A stretch of 64,000 nt of DNA. It comes from Prauserella halophila. GTDB taxonomy: Bacteria > Actinomycetota > Actinomycetes > Mycobacteriales > Pseudonocardiaceae. The translations under genes and the position numbers were made by a program. The notes under the pieces are model-generated. The model had not been told where the DNA came from, did no database searches, and saw only the letters and a list, made by a program, of their open reading frames with translations. The stretch lies in the NCBI RefSeq assembly GCF_024171895.1, contig NZ_JAMTCQ010000010.1:1-64000 (forward strand). Reading direction: 5' to 3'. Shown piece after piece: positions 33,790-46,082 of the stretch. Each line of letters begins with the position of its first letter. The first letter of the stretch is position 1.

Positions 33790-34009
33790 GTGTCGACGAT
33801 GCCCGGCGTCCCCAGGTGGAATCCGCTGTGGACAGATCAAGGTCCGGCCGAGTGGGCGACAGCGCCGAACGCGTGCGCCCGAGCGGCACCCGCCGATGTT
33901 TTCGCTGCGACGCAAAGACGTTGGTCGTTTCGGCGCCATCGGACCGTTTCCCCACGCCTGGACCCGCAAACCGTCGTGACGACCGGCCGCGTCAGGGCAT
34001 GATGGACGC

Positions 34010-34543
34010 GTGTCGATCGAGGTGACGCTGGACGAGGTCCGGGCCGTCGCGGCGTTCGCCGTGGCGTGTGCAGAGCCCGCGGCGGCGATCTTCGAACGAG
34101 CGTGTCCCGGGGATTCGCGCGCACGGGACGCACTCGACGTCACGCGGGCGTTCGCCGGCGGCGCGCGACGGTCGAAGGCGATCCGCGACGAGGCGTGGGC
34201 GGCGTGGCGTGCCTACCAGGAGACCCGCGATGCCGGCCTGGCCGCCGCGAGTGAGGCCGTCCGGTCCGCGCACGCGGCCGCGAGCTCCGCGTATCTGCAC
34301 CCGCTGCCGAAGGCGACCCAGGTCAGGCACATCCTCGGCGCGGCCGCCCACGGGGCGCGGGCGTTCGAACTGGAAACCGGTGGGGACGCGGACGTCGCGG
34401 TGGAGCAACTCGAACGAGCGCGACGGTTAGCCACACCTGCCGTGATCGACGTGCTCTGCCGCTACCCGGCTGACCCGGCGGGCGGTGCCCGTCCGGGGGA
34501 GCTCCTCCGCACGCTCGACACCACCCTGCGCAGCCGCGCCTGA
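34010..34543 (+). CDS. Imm5-like putative immunity protein
   Basis: The 177-aa all-helical, Ala-rich protein reads RAVAAFAVACAEPAAAIFER, DSRARDALDVTRAFAGGARR, and AWAAWRAYQETRDAGLAAAS. This matches the Imm5 group (Ala-rich proteins with the pattern RAxEAxRAWxxGxxxVxxAR), annotated as immunity proteins of polymorphic toxin systems. No toxin gene is visible next to it, so it may be an orphan or have another role. The GTG at 34010 lacks a strong ribosome site. Confidence 0.65.
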   Translation: MSIEVTLDEVRAVAAFAVACAEPAAAIFERACPGDSRARDALDVTRAFAGGARRSKAIRDEAWAAWRAYQETRDAGLAAASEAVRSAHAAASSAYLHPLPKATQVRHILGAAAHGARAFELETGGDADVAVEQLERARRLATPAVIDVLCRYPADPAGGARPGELLRTLDTTLRSRA

Positions 34544-34559
34544 GCTGCTCCGCGAACCC

Positions 34560-34617
34560 GCAACACGCGCCCCGGAACCTGCAACACGGTCCCCGGAAAG
34601 CGCAACACGCGCAAGAA
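34560..34617. repeat. 21-bp tandem repeat, about 2.8 copies
   Basis: Units begin at 34560, 34581 and 34602 with GCAACACG. The period equals that of the array at 46008-46070, and both contain an ACACGCG core. Confidence 0.75.
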
Positions 34618-34654
34618 CGAAGGCGCCTCCCGCGTGGAGCAGGAGGCGCCTTCG
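34618..34654. terminator. Hairpin terminator between Imm5-like gene and tRNA-Ile
   Basis: CGAAGGCGCCTCC (34618-34630) and GGAGGCGCCTTCG (34642-34654) form a perfect 13-bp stem with an 11-nt loop. It ends the tRNA-Ile transcript and could also end the plus-strand Imm5-like gene. Confidence 0.88.
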
Positions 34655-34660
34655 ATCGGG

Positions 34661-34734
34661 TGGGCCCAGGAGGACTTGAACCTCCGACCTCATCGTTATC
34701 AGCGATGCGCTCTAACCGTCTGAGCTATGGGCCC
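34661..34734 (-). tRNA. tRNA-Ile (GAT anticodon)
   Basis: The 74-nt cloverleaf has acceptor GGGCCCA/TGGGCCC, D-arm GCTCAGACGGTTAGAGC, anticodon loop CTGATAA (GAT), and T-arm GGAGGTTCAAGTCCTCC. The discriminator is A and CCA is not encoded. It lies downstream of gyrA and the DUF3566 gene, as in mycobacterial origins. Confidence 0.97.
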
Positions 34735-34880
34735 GTGCAGCGGTCAAAACTCTACCTCACCACTGCGGCCGGGTTGACACGGGGGCACCCCGCCTCACGG
34801 CTTTCGCACCCCGCCCGTCACGGGCTCTCACTCCCACCCGTCACGGGCATGCCGCCCGTTGCGGGCCTGCCGGCCGCTCG

Positions 34881-35660
34881 TCACTCCCGCTCGGAGAGCG
34901 TGACCTCGAGGCCACCCGCGAGATCGGCCGACACGTTGTAGATGAACGCGCTGACCGTCGTCAGGGCCGAGATCAGCACGATGTTGACGGCACCGACGAT
35001 GGCGGCGATGCCGAACACCCTCGGTGCGGTGATGAACGGATCGCTGACGCCTTCGGTCGCCTCCGCCTGCACGAGCGAGGTGTAGGTGCCGTTGATCTGG
35101 TCCCACACACCCATGCCTTCCAGCACGGTGTACAGCACACCGACCGCGACGAGCCAGATGAAGAACAGCGCCACACCCAGCACGAGCGACAGTTTGAGCA
35201 CCGACCACGGGTCGAACCGTTTGATCTGCAGACTCGCGCGGCGCGGACCACGGCCGGGCCTGCGCAGCGCGCTGACCGGAGTCGACCGCTTCGCCCCACC
35301 GCCGGCGCCCGAACCCGCCGCGGTGCCGACGCCCGCAGGCGACGCGAGCTGGTCGTCGCCTGCCTCGGACTCGCGCCCGCCGAACAGCCGGCTCGCCGCG
35401 CTGCCGCTCACCACCTGGGTATCGGCGTCACTGCTCGCGTAGTCGGCCCGCGCCGAACCGGCCGCGGCGTATTGCTCGGTCGGCTGGTACGACGCCTCGT
35501 CGGCGGGCAGTTCACCCGACGACCAGCGCTGCCCGAAGCCGTCACCATCGGATTCCGGCACGGAGTCGACGTCCTTCGCGACACGCTGCCACGGCGGCGC
35601 GACCTCGTCGTCGGTACCCGCGTCGGCGCCGCGCTGTTCGGTGTTGTCGGGTGGTGTCAC
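34881..35660 (-). CDS. DUF3566-domain membrane protein (Rv0007-like)
   Basis: The 259-residue protein has a long disordered acidic N-terminus (about 1-140), then a DUF3566 domain with two membrane helices: RRASLQIKRFDPWSVLKLSL and LALFFIW-type helix, and IAAIVGAVNIVLISALTTVS near the C-terminus. Between them lies LEGMGVWDQINGTYTSLVQA. It is the gene downstream of gyrA in actinobacteria (Rv0007). Function unknown, possibly in the division or cell-envelope machinery. It lies 50 bp from gyrA and is probably co-transcribed. Confidence 0.9.
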   Translation of the reverse strand: MTPPDNTEQRGADAGTDDEVAPPWQRVAKDVDSVPESDGDGFGQRWSSGELPADEASYQPTEQYAAAGSARADYASSDADTQVVSGSAASRLFGGRESEAGDDQLASPAGVGTAAGSGAGGGAKRSTPVSALRRPGRGPRRASLQIKRFDPWSVLKLSLVLGVALFFIWLVAVGVLYTVLEGMGVWDQINGTYTSLVQAEATEGVSDPFITAPRVFGIAAIVGAVNIVLISALTTVSAFIYNVSADLAGGLEVTLSERE

Positions 35661-35710
35661 TACCGGTCAGTCCCTCGTCCGCGCTTGCGTCTCGTGCCTA
35701 CCGCTCACTC

Positions 35711-38407
35711 TTACTCGTCCTGTGCATCCTCGCTCGCCGAGGCCTCGTCGGCATCGGCCACGTCGTCGTCAGCGCCGTCGTCGTCGGCTGCCACGCCGTC
35801 GCCGGTCACGGTGGACTCGGTCTCCACCTCCGTCGAGGCTGCCGCATCCGATGTAACAGCACCATCAGCAACGCCGTCCGCATCGCCTGCGGTGTCCGCC
35901 GCGTCCACTGCGTCCTCTTCGGCCTCCCCTTCGAGGACGTCCGAAGGCTTGTCGGCGTTGCGCGCCACGGCCAGCAGAGTCGTTCCCTCGTCGAGGTTCA
36001 TCAGGCGAACCCCCTTCGTCTGCCTGCCGGCCTTGCGCACGTCGTCGGCGCGCGTCCGGATGACCCCGCCGCTGGAGGTGATGGCGTACAGCTCGTCGTC
36101 CGACTCGACCACGAGCGCGCCCACCAGCCTGCCACGTCTGCGGTCCTGCTGAATGGTGAGCACGCCCTTGCCGCCGCGTCCCTGCACCGGGTAATCCTCG
36201 ATGTCGGTCCGCTTGGCGTACCCGCCGTCGGTCGCGACCAGCAGGAACGTGTCCGGCTTGACCACGCTGATCTTGAGCAGCTCGTCGCCCTCGTTGAACC
36301 GCATGCCCAGCACGCCCGACGTGGCACGGCCCATCGGTCGCAGCGTCTCGTCGGTGGCGTGGAAGCGGATGGACTGGCCCTCCGCGGACACGAGCAGCAG
36401 GTCGTCGTCGGCCGAGGCCAGCACGGCGCCCACGAGCTCGTCACCCTCGCGCAGGTTGACGGCGATCAGCCCACCCGAACGCGCCGAGTCGAAATCGGTC
36501 AGCTTGGACTTCTTGACCAGACCGTTCTGCGTGGCCAGGACCAGGTAGTCCGCGGCCTCGTAGTCCGGGATGTGGATGACGCCCGCGATCTCCTCGTCCG
36601 GCTGGAACGCCAGCAGGTTCGCCACGTGCTGGCCGCGGGCGTTGCGACCGGCCTCGGGCAGGTCGTAGGCCTTCGTGCGGTACACGCGCCCCTTGTTGGT
36701 GAAGAACAGCAGCCAGTGGTGTGTCGAGCACACGAAGAAGTGCTGGACGATGTCGTCCTGCTTGAGCGTCGCGCCCTGCACACCCTTGCCGCCGCGCTTC
36801 TGCGAACGGTACGAATCCGTCTTGGTGCGCTTGACGTACCCGGTGCGGGTGATGGTGACGACGACGTCCTCTTCGGCGATCAGGTCCTCGACCGACACCT
36901 CGCCGTCGTACGGAATGATCTTCGTGCGGCGCTCGTCGCCCCATTTCTCGACGATCTCGGTGAGCTCATCCTTGACGATCTGCCGCTGCCGCTCCGGCCT
37001 GGCGAGGATGTCCTCGAGGTCGGCGATCGTCGCCTCGATCTCGGTCAGCTCGTCGATGATCTTCTGACGTTCCAGTGCGGCCAGGCGGCGCAGCTGCATG
37101 TCGAGGATCGCGGTGGCCTGGATCTCGTCGATGTCGAGCAGCTCGATCAGGCCCGTGCGCGCCTCGTCGACCGTGGGCGAACGCCGGATCAGCGCGATCA
37201 CCGCGTCCAGCTGGTCCAGCGCCTTGACCAGACCGCGCAGGATGTGGGCGCGTTCCTCGGCCTTACGCAGGCGGTACCGGGTGCGCCGGATGATGACGTC
37301 GAGCTGGTGGTTCGTGTAGTGCCGGATCATCTGGTCGAGCCGCAGCGTGCGCGGCACGCCGTCGACCAGGGACAGCATGTTGACGCCGAAGTTGTACTGC
37401 AGCTGGGTGTGCTTGTAGAGGTTGTTCAGCACCACCTTGGCGACCGCATCGCGCTTGAGCGTGACGACGATGCGCATGCCGATGCGCGAGTTGGTCTCGT
37501 CGGCGATGTCGGCGATGCCCGTGAGCTTGCCGTCACGCACCAGCGTCGCGATGCTCTCGACGAGGTTGTCCGGGTTGACCTGGTACGGCAGCTCGGTGAC
37601 GACCAGTGTCGCGCGGCCCTTGTTGTCCTCCTCGACCTCGACGACCGCGCGCATGCGCACGGAGCCGCGGCCCGTGCGGTAGGCCTCGGAGATGCCCTGC
37701 GTGCCGAGGATCAGACCGCGGGTCGGGAAGTCCGGCCCCTTGATGCGCTGCATCATCGCGGCGAGCGTCTCCTCCTCGCCCGCCTCCGGATTGTCCAGCG
37801 CCCAGATGACGCCGTCGGCGACCTCGCGGAGGTTGTGCGGCGGGATGTTCGTGGCCATGCCCACCGCGATGCCCGAACCGCCGTTGACCAGCAGGTTCGG
37901 GATCCGGCTCGGCAGTACGTCCGGTTCCCGCGTCCGCCCGTCGTAGTTGTCGGAGAAGTCGACGGTCTCCTCGTTGATCTCCCGCAGCATCTCCATCGCC
38001 AGCGGGTCGAGGCGCGACTCGGTGTACCTCATCGCGGCGGCCGGATCGTTGCCCGGAGAACCGAAGTTGCCCTGGCCGTCGATGAGCGGGTACCGCATCG
38101 ACCACGGCTGTGCCAGGCGCACGAGGGCGTCGTAGATCGCCGAGTCGCCGTGCGGGTGGTAATTGCCCATCACGTCACCGACGACGCGGGAGCACTTGTT
38201 GTACCCGCGCTCGGGCCGGAAACCCGAGTCGTACATCGAGTACAGCACGCGGCGGTGCACCGGCTTGAGCCCGTCGCGCACGTCCGGCAGCGCTCGCGAC
38301 ACGATCACGCTCATCGCGTAATTGATGTACGAGTTCTGCATCTCCTGCTGGAGATCGACCGGCTCGACACGGCCGTGCTGGCCGTCGGGGGGCAGAGTTT
38401 CAGTCAC
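35711..38407 (-). CDS. gyrA: DNA gyrase subunit A
   Basis: The 898-residue protein is a complete GyrA: active-site Tyr in [10 protein letters not shown] (near residue 127), the quinolone region [19 protein letters not shown] (Ser at the position of E. coli Ser83, the usual susceptible form), [20 protein letters not shown], and the GyrA box [11 protein letters not shown] in the C-terminal beta-pinwheel. A Glu/Asp/Ala-rich acidic tail follows from about 840. With GyrB it introduces negative supercoils. The start is GTG. It lies 73 bp after gyrB in one transcription unit with DUF3566. Confidence 0.98.
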   Translation of the reverse strand: MTETLPPDGQHGRVEPVDLQQEMQNSYINYAMSVIVSRALPDVRDGLKPVHRRVLYSMYDSGFRPERGYNKCSRVVGDVMGNYHPHGDSAIYDALVRLAQPWSMRYPLIDGQGNFGSPGNDPAAAMRYTESRLDPLAMEMLREINEETVDFSDNYDGRTREPDVLPSRIPNLLVNGGSGIAVGMATNIPPHNLREVADGVIWALDNPEAGEEETLAAMMQRIKGPDFPTRGLILGTQGISEAYRTGRGSVRMRAVVEVEEDNKGRATLVVTELPYQVNPDNLVESIATLVRDGKLTGIADIADETNSRIGMRIVVTLKRDAVAKVVLNNLYKHTQLQYNFGVNMLSLVDGVPRTLRLDQMIRHYTNHQLDVIIRRTRYRLRKAEERAHILRGLVKALDQLDAVIALIRRSPTVDEARTGLIELLDIDEIQATAILDMQLRRLAALERQKIIDELTEIEATIADLEDILARPERQRQIVKDELTEIVEKWGDERRTKIIPYDGEVSVEDLIAEEDVVVTITRTGYVKRTKTDSYRSQKRGGKGVQGATLKQDDIVQHFFVCSTHHWLLFFTNKGRVYRTKAYDLPEAGRNARGQHVANLLAFQPDEEIAGVIHIPDYEAADYLVLATQNGLVKKSKLTDFDSARSGGLIAVNLREGDELVGAVLASADDDLLLVSAEGQSIRFHATDETLRPMGRATSGVLGMRFNEGDELLKISVVKPDTFLLVATDGGYAKRTDIEDYPVQGRGGKGVLTIQQDRRRGRLVGALVVESDDELYAITSSGGVIRTRADDVRKAGRQTKGVRLMNLDEGTTLLAVARNADKPSDVLEGEAEEDAVDAADTAGDADGVADGAVTSDAAASTEVETESTVTGDGVAADDDGADDDVADADEASASEDAQDE

Positions 38408-38480
38408 GGCTGGTTGTTCCTTTCACGCCTGATCCGGGTGGCTCGCGAGTGGACGGAGAGTCCGTGGCGGGCTCGGCGGA

Positions 38481-40463
<1,983 letters not shown>

Positions 40464-40730
40464 TCACCATCGCCACACGCGCACGCGCACGGGAAATCTG
40501 GGGCGCGGGCACCTTGTCGGCTCACCGTCTCGCACGCACTCACACGCGCTTTCCCGAGTGCCGATCCGGCCCACCGGTCTTAGTTTACTTGGCCAGTCTT
40601 GCTCACATGCATCAAGGACACGTCTGATTTCGCCGGAGAGCGACGATCTCAACCCTGATCGGGTCCGGGGGCTGACCCGATCGACGCCACGACGTCTCGG
40701 AGAAATCGGGCGCCCGCTCTTCGGAAGCGG

Positions 40731-41666
40731 TCAGCCGTACGTGTCACGCGGCCCCCTGCCGGACACGTGGCGTGGTCCTTTCCGCCAGCTCGGCGCCGCC
40801 GGACCCTGGATCTTCATGCGCTTGACGACGCCGTTGCCCACCCCGGAGGCGATCTTGGCGAGCAGCTGCCGCTGCAGCAACCGCAGCTGGGTGGCCCACG
40901 CCGTCGACGACGCCCTGACCACCAGTTCTCCATCGGTCAGGCTCACCGGCTGGGCGTGCTCGGCCACGTCTTCACCCACGAGGGTGGCCCACCGGCCGAA
41001 CACGTGCCCGCCCGCGAGGCGGTCGCTCCAGCCGAACTGCGACGCCATGCGCGAGGCGATCCGGCCGAGGCTCTGCGGGTCGCGTTCATCGGCGCCTGCC
41101 GCCGACCAGCGGCGCCTGCGCGAGTTCTGTGCCGTCTGCCCCTGCTTGCCGGGCGGGCGCTTCCCCTGTTGGCGCGTACCCGGTTCACGACCCCGCGTCT
41201 TGGCCCGGTCCTGCGCCGCCTTCAACGCGGCGTGCGCCAGGTCCCGGCCGCTTTCCGCACCGCTGCCGGCGGCACCGGCCTCGCTCCCGTCGGAACCGGA
41301 CGCGGAGTGTGCGTTCCCTGCCGACCGGGCATTCCCTGGGGACTGCGCGTTCCTTGTGGATGGCGCGCCACCACGGCCACTCGCACGCGAGTTGTCCCCA
41401 GGCGCGGTCGCCGGCCCCGCCTCGGCGACTACTCCGGTCGGTGCGGTATGGTCACGCTCCGTCGCCCGATCGGGGGTCTCCCCCGATTTTCCCCCCTCGG
41501 GGGGAGTATTGACCTGCGAATCGTGGTCCCCGGCCACCCAGTGCGACAGCAAATCCAGGGTGTTATCCACACTGTCCACAGGCTTGTCCCCAGTTCGGCG
41601 ACCCTTGGATGTGTTCGCGGTCACTCCCCGTCGCCGATTCCCGCCGTTGCGGACCCCCTCAGCCAC
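40731..41666 (-). CDS. DciA-family (DUF721) replication helicase loader-like protein
   Basis: The 311-residue protein has the DUF721 domain at its C-terminus: [60 protein letters not shown], and [22 protein letters not shown]721/DciA proteins load or assist the DnaB helicase in bacteria lacking DnaC. The N-terminal half (about 1-160) is low-complexity (Ala/Gly/Ser/Asp-rich) and longer than in mycobacterial homologues of about 190 residues. The start is GTG at 41666, overlapping the recF stop by eight bases. A perfect DnaA box sits inside the coding sequence at 41563-41571. Confidence 0.93.
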   Translation of the reverse strand: MAEGVRNGGNRRRGVTANTSKGRRTGDKPVDSVDNTLDLLSHWVAGDHDSQVNTPPEGGKSGETPDRATERDHTAPTGVVAEAGPATAPGDNSRASGRGGAPSTRNAQSPGNARSAGNAHSASGSDGSEAGAAGSGAESGRDLAHAALKAAQDRAKTRGREPGTRQQGKRPPGKQGQTAQNSRRRRWSAAGADERDPQSLGRIASRMASQFGWSDRLAGGHVFGRWATLVGEDVAEHAQPVSLTDGELVVRASSTAWATQLRLLQRQLLAKIASGVGNGVVKRMKIQGPAAPSWRKGPRHVSGRGPRDTYG

Positions 41667-42810
41667 GCGTCACCTCCCCATCTGCGACCTCGTAACGGAC
41701 GCCGGTCAGTTCGGTCGGCACGTCCTCGTCCACGGCGGCCGTCACGAGCACCTGTTCGGCACCCAGTGCGACCTCCGCCAGCCGCGCCCGCCGCCGCTTG
41801 TCCAACTCGGCGAACACGTCGTCGAGCATCAGCACCGGCTCACCCCCTGCCTCACCGCGCAGCAGCTCGTACGAACCGAGCCGCAACGCCAGCGCGAACG
41901 ACCACGACTCGCCGTGGCTCGCGTACCCCTTCGCCGGGGTGTCGCCGAGCACCAGGTCCAGCTCGTCGCGATGCGGTCCGACCAGGCTTACCCCACGCTC
42001 CAGCTCCGCCGCGCGCGACTCGCCGAGCGCGACCCGCAGCACTTCGGCGAGCCGTTCGGGATCGGCCCGCTCGCCGCTCGGCTCGCCGTACCCCTCCGGC
42101 AACGCCTCGCCCAGGCTCGACCGGTACGCGATGTGCGCGGGCCGCGAATCCGGTGCCACCCCCGCGTACGCCTCCGCGGTGTGCGGTGCGAGATCCGCCA
42201 CCAGGTTCAGCCTCGCCGCCAGCAGCTGCGCCCCCGCCTTCGACAGGTGGTCGTCCCACACGTCGAGCGTCGAGGCCGCGTACGGATCGTCGCCGCGCTT
42301 CTTGCCCGCCGACTTCAACAGGGCGTTGCGCTGCTTGAGCACCTTGTCGTAGTCGGCGCGCACCCCGGCGTAGCGCGGCGCGCGCTGCACCAGCAGCTCG
42401 TCGAGGAACTTGCGGCGCTCGGCCGGATCACCCCGCACCAGCACCAGATCCTCGGGCGAGAACAGCACTGTGCGCAGGATGCCCAGCACGTCCCGCGGCC
42501 TGCCGACCGCGCCCCGGTTCACGCGTGCCCGGTTGGCCCGGCCCGCCGCGATCTCCAGCTCGACCGTCAGCTCCCGGTCCTCGTTGACCACCGCGGTCCG
42601 TACCAGCGCGCGTTCACACCCCTGCCGCACCAGGGGCGCATCGGTCGCGACCCGGTGGGAGGAGAGAGTGGCGACGTAACCGATCGCTTCGAGGAGATTC
42701 GTCTTCCCTCGTCCGTTCTGCCCGACCAGCACGGACGGGCCCGGTTCGAGCGGCACATCGACGTGATCCCAGGAGCGGAAATCGGTCACCTGCAGGTGAC
42801 GGATGTACAC
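41659..42810 (-). CDS. recF: DNA replication and repair protein RecF
   Basis: The 383-residue SMC-like ATPase has Walker A ([20 protein letters not shown]), the signature [20 protein letters not shown], and Walker B ([13 protein letters not shown]). The N-terminal [20 protein letters not shown] is typical. RecF helps load RecA at gaps and restart stalled forks. The start is GTG and follows gnd by 21 bp. Confidence 0.97.
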   Translation of the reverse strand: MYIRHLQVTDFRSWDHVDVPLEPGPSVLVGQNGRGKTNLLEAIGYVATLSSHRVATDAPLVRQGCERALVRTAVVNEDRELTVELEIAAGRANRARVNRGAVGRPRDVLGILRTVLFSPEDLVLVRGDPAERRKFLDELLVQRAPRYAGVRADYDKVLKQRNALLKSAGKKRGDDPYAASTLDVWDDHLSKAGAQLLAARLNLVADLAPHTAEAYAGVAPDSRPAHIAYRSSLGEALPEGYGEPSGERADPERLAEVLRVALGESRAAELERGVSLVGPHRDELDLVLGDTPAKGYASHGESWSFALALRLGSYELLRGEAGGEPVLMLDDVFAELDKRRRARLAEVALGAEQVLVTAAVDEDVPTELTGVRYEVADGEVTRG

Positions 42811-42831
42811 GGCGTTATCCGGCGGCCTTCG

Positions 42832-43722
42832 TCATTCGCCTGCCTTCTTGACGCTGTGCCCGCCGAACTGGTTACGCAGCGCCGCCACGGCACGCATCGC
42901 CGACGAGTCCTCCTGCCGCGAGGCGAACCGCGCGAACAGCGCAGCCGAGATGACCGGCGCGGGCACCGAGTTGTTGATCGCCTCCTCGAGCGTCCACCGG
43001 CCCTCGCCCGAGTCCTCGACGTAGCCCTCGAGCTCGGCCAGCTGCGGGTCCTCCTCGATGGCGCGGATCAGCAGGTCGAGCAGCCAGGACCGGACGACCG
43101 TGCCGCGCTGCCACGCCTTGATCACGCCGGGCACGTTGTCGACGACGTCGGAGGCCTCGAGCAGTTCGAAGCCCTCGGCGTAGGCCTGCATCAGGCCGTA
43201 CTCGATGCCGTTGTGCACCATCTTCGCGTAGTGACCCGCGCCGACGCCGCCCGCGTGGGCGAAGCCCTCGTCCCGCGGACCCTCCGGGCGCAGCGCGTCG
43301 AAGATCGGCATCGCCTGGTCGATGTCCGCCTCGGTGCCGCCTGCCATGAGGCCGTAGCCGTTGTCCTTGCCCCACAGACCACCGGAGACGCCGACGTCCA
43401 CGTACTTCACGCCCTGCTCGGCGAGCACCCCGGCGTTGTGACTGTCGTCGGTGAACCGCGAGTTGCCGCCGTCGATGACCAGGTCGCCTGCCGACAGCAG
43501 GCCGGCGAACTCCGCGACGGTGGCTCGCGTCGCCTCGCCCGCGGGCACCATCACCCACACGATGCGCGGTGCGCCGAGCATATTCACCAGGTCCGCGAGC
43601 GACGAGACGTCACTGACGTCCGGGTTCTGGTCGAAGCCGACCACCTCGTGCCCGACGGCCCGCAGCCGCTCGCGCATGTTGAAACCCATCTTACCGAGGC
43701 CGACCAGTCCGAGCTGCACCAT
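42832..43722 (-). CDS. gnd: 6-phosphogluconate dehydrogenase, decarboxylating (short NAD-type)
   Basis: The 296-aa enzyme has LGLVGLGKMGFNMRERLRAV (Rossmann), VIDGGNSRFTDD, VSGGLWGKDNGYGLMAGG, and AGHYAKMVHNGIEYGLMQAY with the substrate Lys. The roughly 300-residue length marks the short class of Gnd, which oxidises 6-phosphogluconate to ribulose 5-phosphate. It is embedded between dnaN and recF, a placement common in actinobacteria. ATG start. Confidence 0.95.
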   Translation of the reverse strand: MVQLGLVGLGKMGFNMRERLRAVGHEVVGFDQNPDVSDVSSLADLVNMLGAPRIVWVMVPAGEATRATVAEFAGLLSAGDLVIDGGNSRFTDDSHNAGVLAEQGVKYVDVGVSGGLWGKDNGYGLMAGGTEADIDQAMPIFDALRPEGPRDEGFAHAGGVGAGHYAKMVHNGIEYGLMQAYAEGFELLEASDVVDNVPGVIKAWQRGTVVRSWLLDLLIRAIEEDPQLAELEGYVEDSGEGRWTLEEAINNSVPAPVISAALFARFASRQEDSSAMRAVAALRNQFGGHSVKKAGE

Positions 43723-43778
43723 CGAAATACTTTCCCTTGGTAGTTACGTGTGCCTGCGGGTTCGCGAGCCGCCCGAGC

Positions 43779-44912
43779 TCAACCGGGCAAGCGCACCGGC
43801 ATGAGCAGGTACAGATAACCGGGCACCACGTCGCCGTTCTCGTCCGCGGGCTTGATCAGTGCGGGCCGGTTCGGCGTGGTGAACGTCAGTTCCGCACGGT
43901 CGACGTGCAACGCGGCGAGGCCGTCCGCGAGGTAACCCGGGTTGAACGCGATGGCCACCGGTTCGCCCTCGAAGTCGACGGGCAGCTCCTCTTCGGCGCT
44001 TCCCTCGTCGTCGCCACCCGCCGACAGGCGCAGCGAGCCGTCCCCGAACTCGAGCCGCACCTGCGTACCTCGCTCGGCGACCAGGGACACCCGCTTGATC
44101 GCCTCGGTCAGCGTCGACACGTCGATGACGGCGCGGCAGCTGTGCTCGCTCGGCAGCAGCTGGCGGTACGGCGGGAACTCGGCGTCGAGCAGCCGGGTCG
44201 TCGTGTACTTGCCGGAACCGGTCAGGCCGAGCAGACCGTCGCCGCTGGCGAGGCCGACCTGAACCGTCGAGCCGCTCGTGCCCAGCGACTTCGCCGCGTC
44301 GGCGAGCGTGCGTGCCGGCACCAGCACGGAGGCGTCACCGAGTTCCTGGGCCGGCGACCAGTTGAACTCCTTCATCGCCAGCCGGAACCGGTCGGTGGCC
44401 ACCAGCGTGAGGTTCTCCCCGGAGATCTCGACGCGCATGCCGGTGAGCATCGGCAACGTGTCGTCCTTACCCGCGGCGACGGCAACCTGCGCCACGGCCT
44501 GCGCGAAGGCATCGCCCGCGACCTCGCCTGCCAGGTCGGGCTGCGCCGGCAGCTGGGGATAGTCCTCGACCGGCATCGTCGGCAGGGAGAACCGGGCGCT
44601 GCCGCAGGTGATCGACGCACGCGCCCCGTCGACGGAGATCTCGACCGGCTGGGCGGGCAACGCCTTGGTGATGTCGGCGAGCAGCCTGCCGGACACCAGC
44701 GTGCGCCCACCGTCGGCGATCGTCGCGGGTACGCCGACCGTCGCCGACACCTCGTAGTCGAAACCGGACACCGTCAGCGCATCGGAGCCACCGTCGCCGC
44801 CGGCGTCCAGCAGTACTCCGCCCAGCACCGGAACCGGCGGCCGGGACGGGAGGCTGCGTGCCACCCAGGCGACGGCGTCAGCGAGGCCATCGCGCTCGAC
44901 GCGGATCTTCAT
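43779..44912 (-). CDS. dnaN: DNA polymerase III beta sliding clamp
   Basis: The 377-residue beta clamp starts [20 protein letters not shown] and contains [60 protein letters not shown] and the C-terminal [15 protein letters not shown]. It forms the ring that holds DNA polymerase on the template. The ATG at 44912 is the start; an ATG nine bases upstream is too close to the ribosome site AAGG. The oriC gap is directly upstream. Confidence 0.97.
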   Translation of the reverse strand: MKIRVERDGLADAVAWVARSLPSRPPVPVLGGVLLDAGGDGGSDALTVSGFDYEVSATVGVPATIADGGRTLVSGRLLADITKALPAQPVEISVDGARASITCGSARFSLPTMPVEDYPQLPAQPDLAGEVAGDAFAQAVAQVAVAAGKDDTLPMLTGMRVEISGENLTLVATDRFRLAMKEFNWSPAQELGDASVLVPARTLADAAKSLGTSGSTVQVGLASGDGLLGLTGSGKYTTTRLLDAEFPPYRQLLPSEHSCRAVIDVSTLTEAIKRVSLVAERGTQVRLEFGDGSLRLSAGGDDEGSAEEELPVDFEGEPVAIAFNPGYLADGLAALHVDRAELTFTTPNRPALIKPADENGDVVPGYLYLLMPVRLPG

Positions 44913-45215
44913 GGCGCCCATCCTTTCGACGGCCCGAGCCGCCGTAGCTCGAAAGACGACAAACGACCACCAGCCGGATCCCCTCGAGGTGCGAGACGAG
45001 CCCGGACCGTGGCTGTAGCGGGTCCGCCAACCTACAGCGTGTCGACATGTCGATGCATCTGCGTACCCGGACCGGATACGGACCGGACCCGATCGACATG
45101 AAGACCGCCATTGCTCGAGCGGACCGGATGTGTGGGTCTCCACGGTAGAGCCTGCAAGGACCGCGGGTCATATCGGGCCGCGGGCTTCCGGAGGGGCTCG
45201 TCCCCAGCTTCCCCA

Positions 45216-45750
45216 TCTTCTCTTTTTCTCTTGTTCTTATAAGAGAGATCTTTTGTCCAGCCGTAGTAGTAAGTGTTGTGAGTTGTGTGGATACGGCTCG
45301 TTCTTGCTGGTCGGCGGGCGTGGTGCCGTGTGGAGGACAGGGTGTGGGGATCGGTGGACCATTCGGGGGTGGGTGTGGGTGGTTTGAACCGTCCTCAGGT
45401 GGCCAGAAGTTGTCCCCATGGTTGTCCCCAGTTGTGGGGGCGGTTGTGCCCAAGGCCTGTGTGCGGCCGTCGTGAGACAGATCGCTCGGAGGGGTGACGG
45501 ATTTCTTGGCACACAAGAACTTCCACACAGTGGGGATGTTTTCCCTGCTCGTCCGTGCACAAGCGCGGTGACGCGGAGGCCGGTGTAGTGCAACGTTCCG
45601 GTCAGCGCGTCGGTGGACAGCTTGCGGACAGGGTGCGGACAACCCTGTGGATGCTGTGGATGTCCGGTGGACAACCCCGCGCGAGATCGGGAGTGAGTGG
45701 TTTTCGCGTTGTGGTGCGGAATCCGACGAAGGTCGGATGTGCACAGTGGA
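45216..45750. other. Probable replication origin oriC
   Basis: This lies in the 1.17-kb gap between dnaN and dnaA (44913-46082), which has no supported gene. A pyrimidine/A-T rich stretch at about 45216-45260 (CTTCTCTTTTTCTCTTGTTC and TTATAAGAGAGATC) is the lowest-GC segment and could be the unwinding element. Many degenerate DnaA-box-like nonamers follow: TTGTCCAGC, TGTGGATAC, TTGTCCCCA (twice), TTGTGCCCA, TGTGGATGC, TGTGGATGT, GGTGGACAA. No perfect TTATCCACA was found here by eye. Confidence 0.85.
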
Positions 45751-46007
45751 CGGATCGGCCGAACGGTGCCTGCGACGGCCTCGCGGTGCCGGCTCACGGG
45801 CCGATCCGGGCGGGGCTGGTGGTCTGATCCGGCCCCGCGATCGTTGCGGCGGCTGGCTGCAACGTGCCGAGGTGGCCGCGATGTGCGCGCGCCGCGGCCC
45901 GCCGAGCCCACTCCTGGGTACGACAGCTGCGCGTCAGCGGGCCGGTCGAGGTGTGGGTGACGTGTGGGTGTGGACCTCGGCACACCGGACGTGGCTGTCA
46001 CCGCACT

Positions 46008-46070
46008 GAGCGCAGGACACGCGGTGCCGAGTGCAGAACACGCGGTTGTGAGCGCAGGACACGCGGTGCT
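46008..46070. repeat. Three tandem 21-bp repeats downstream of dnaA
   Basis: Units start at 46008, 46029 and 46050, consensus GAG(C/T)GCAGGACACGCGGTGC. The ACACGCG core also appears in the 34560 array. They lie just beyond the dnaA stop. Confidence 0.85.
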
Positions 46071-46082
46071 GCCGAGGGCGGG

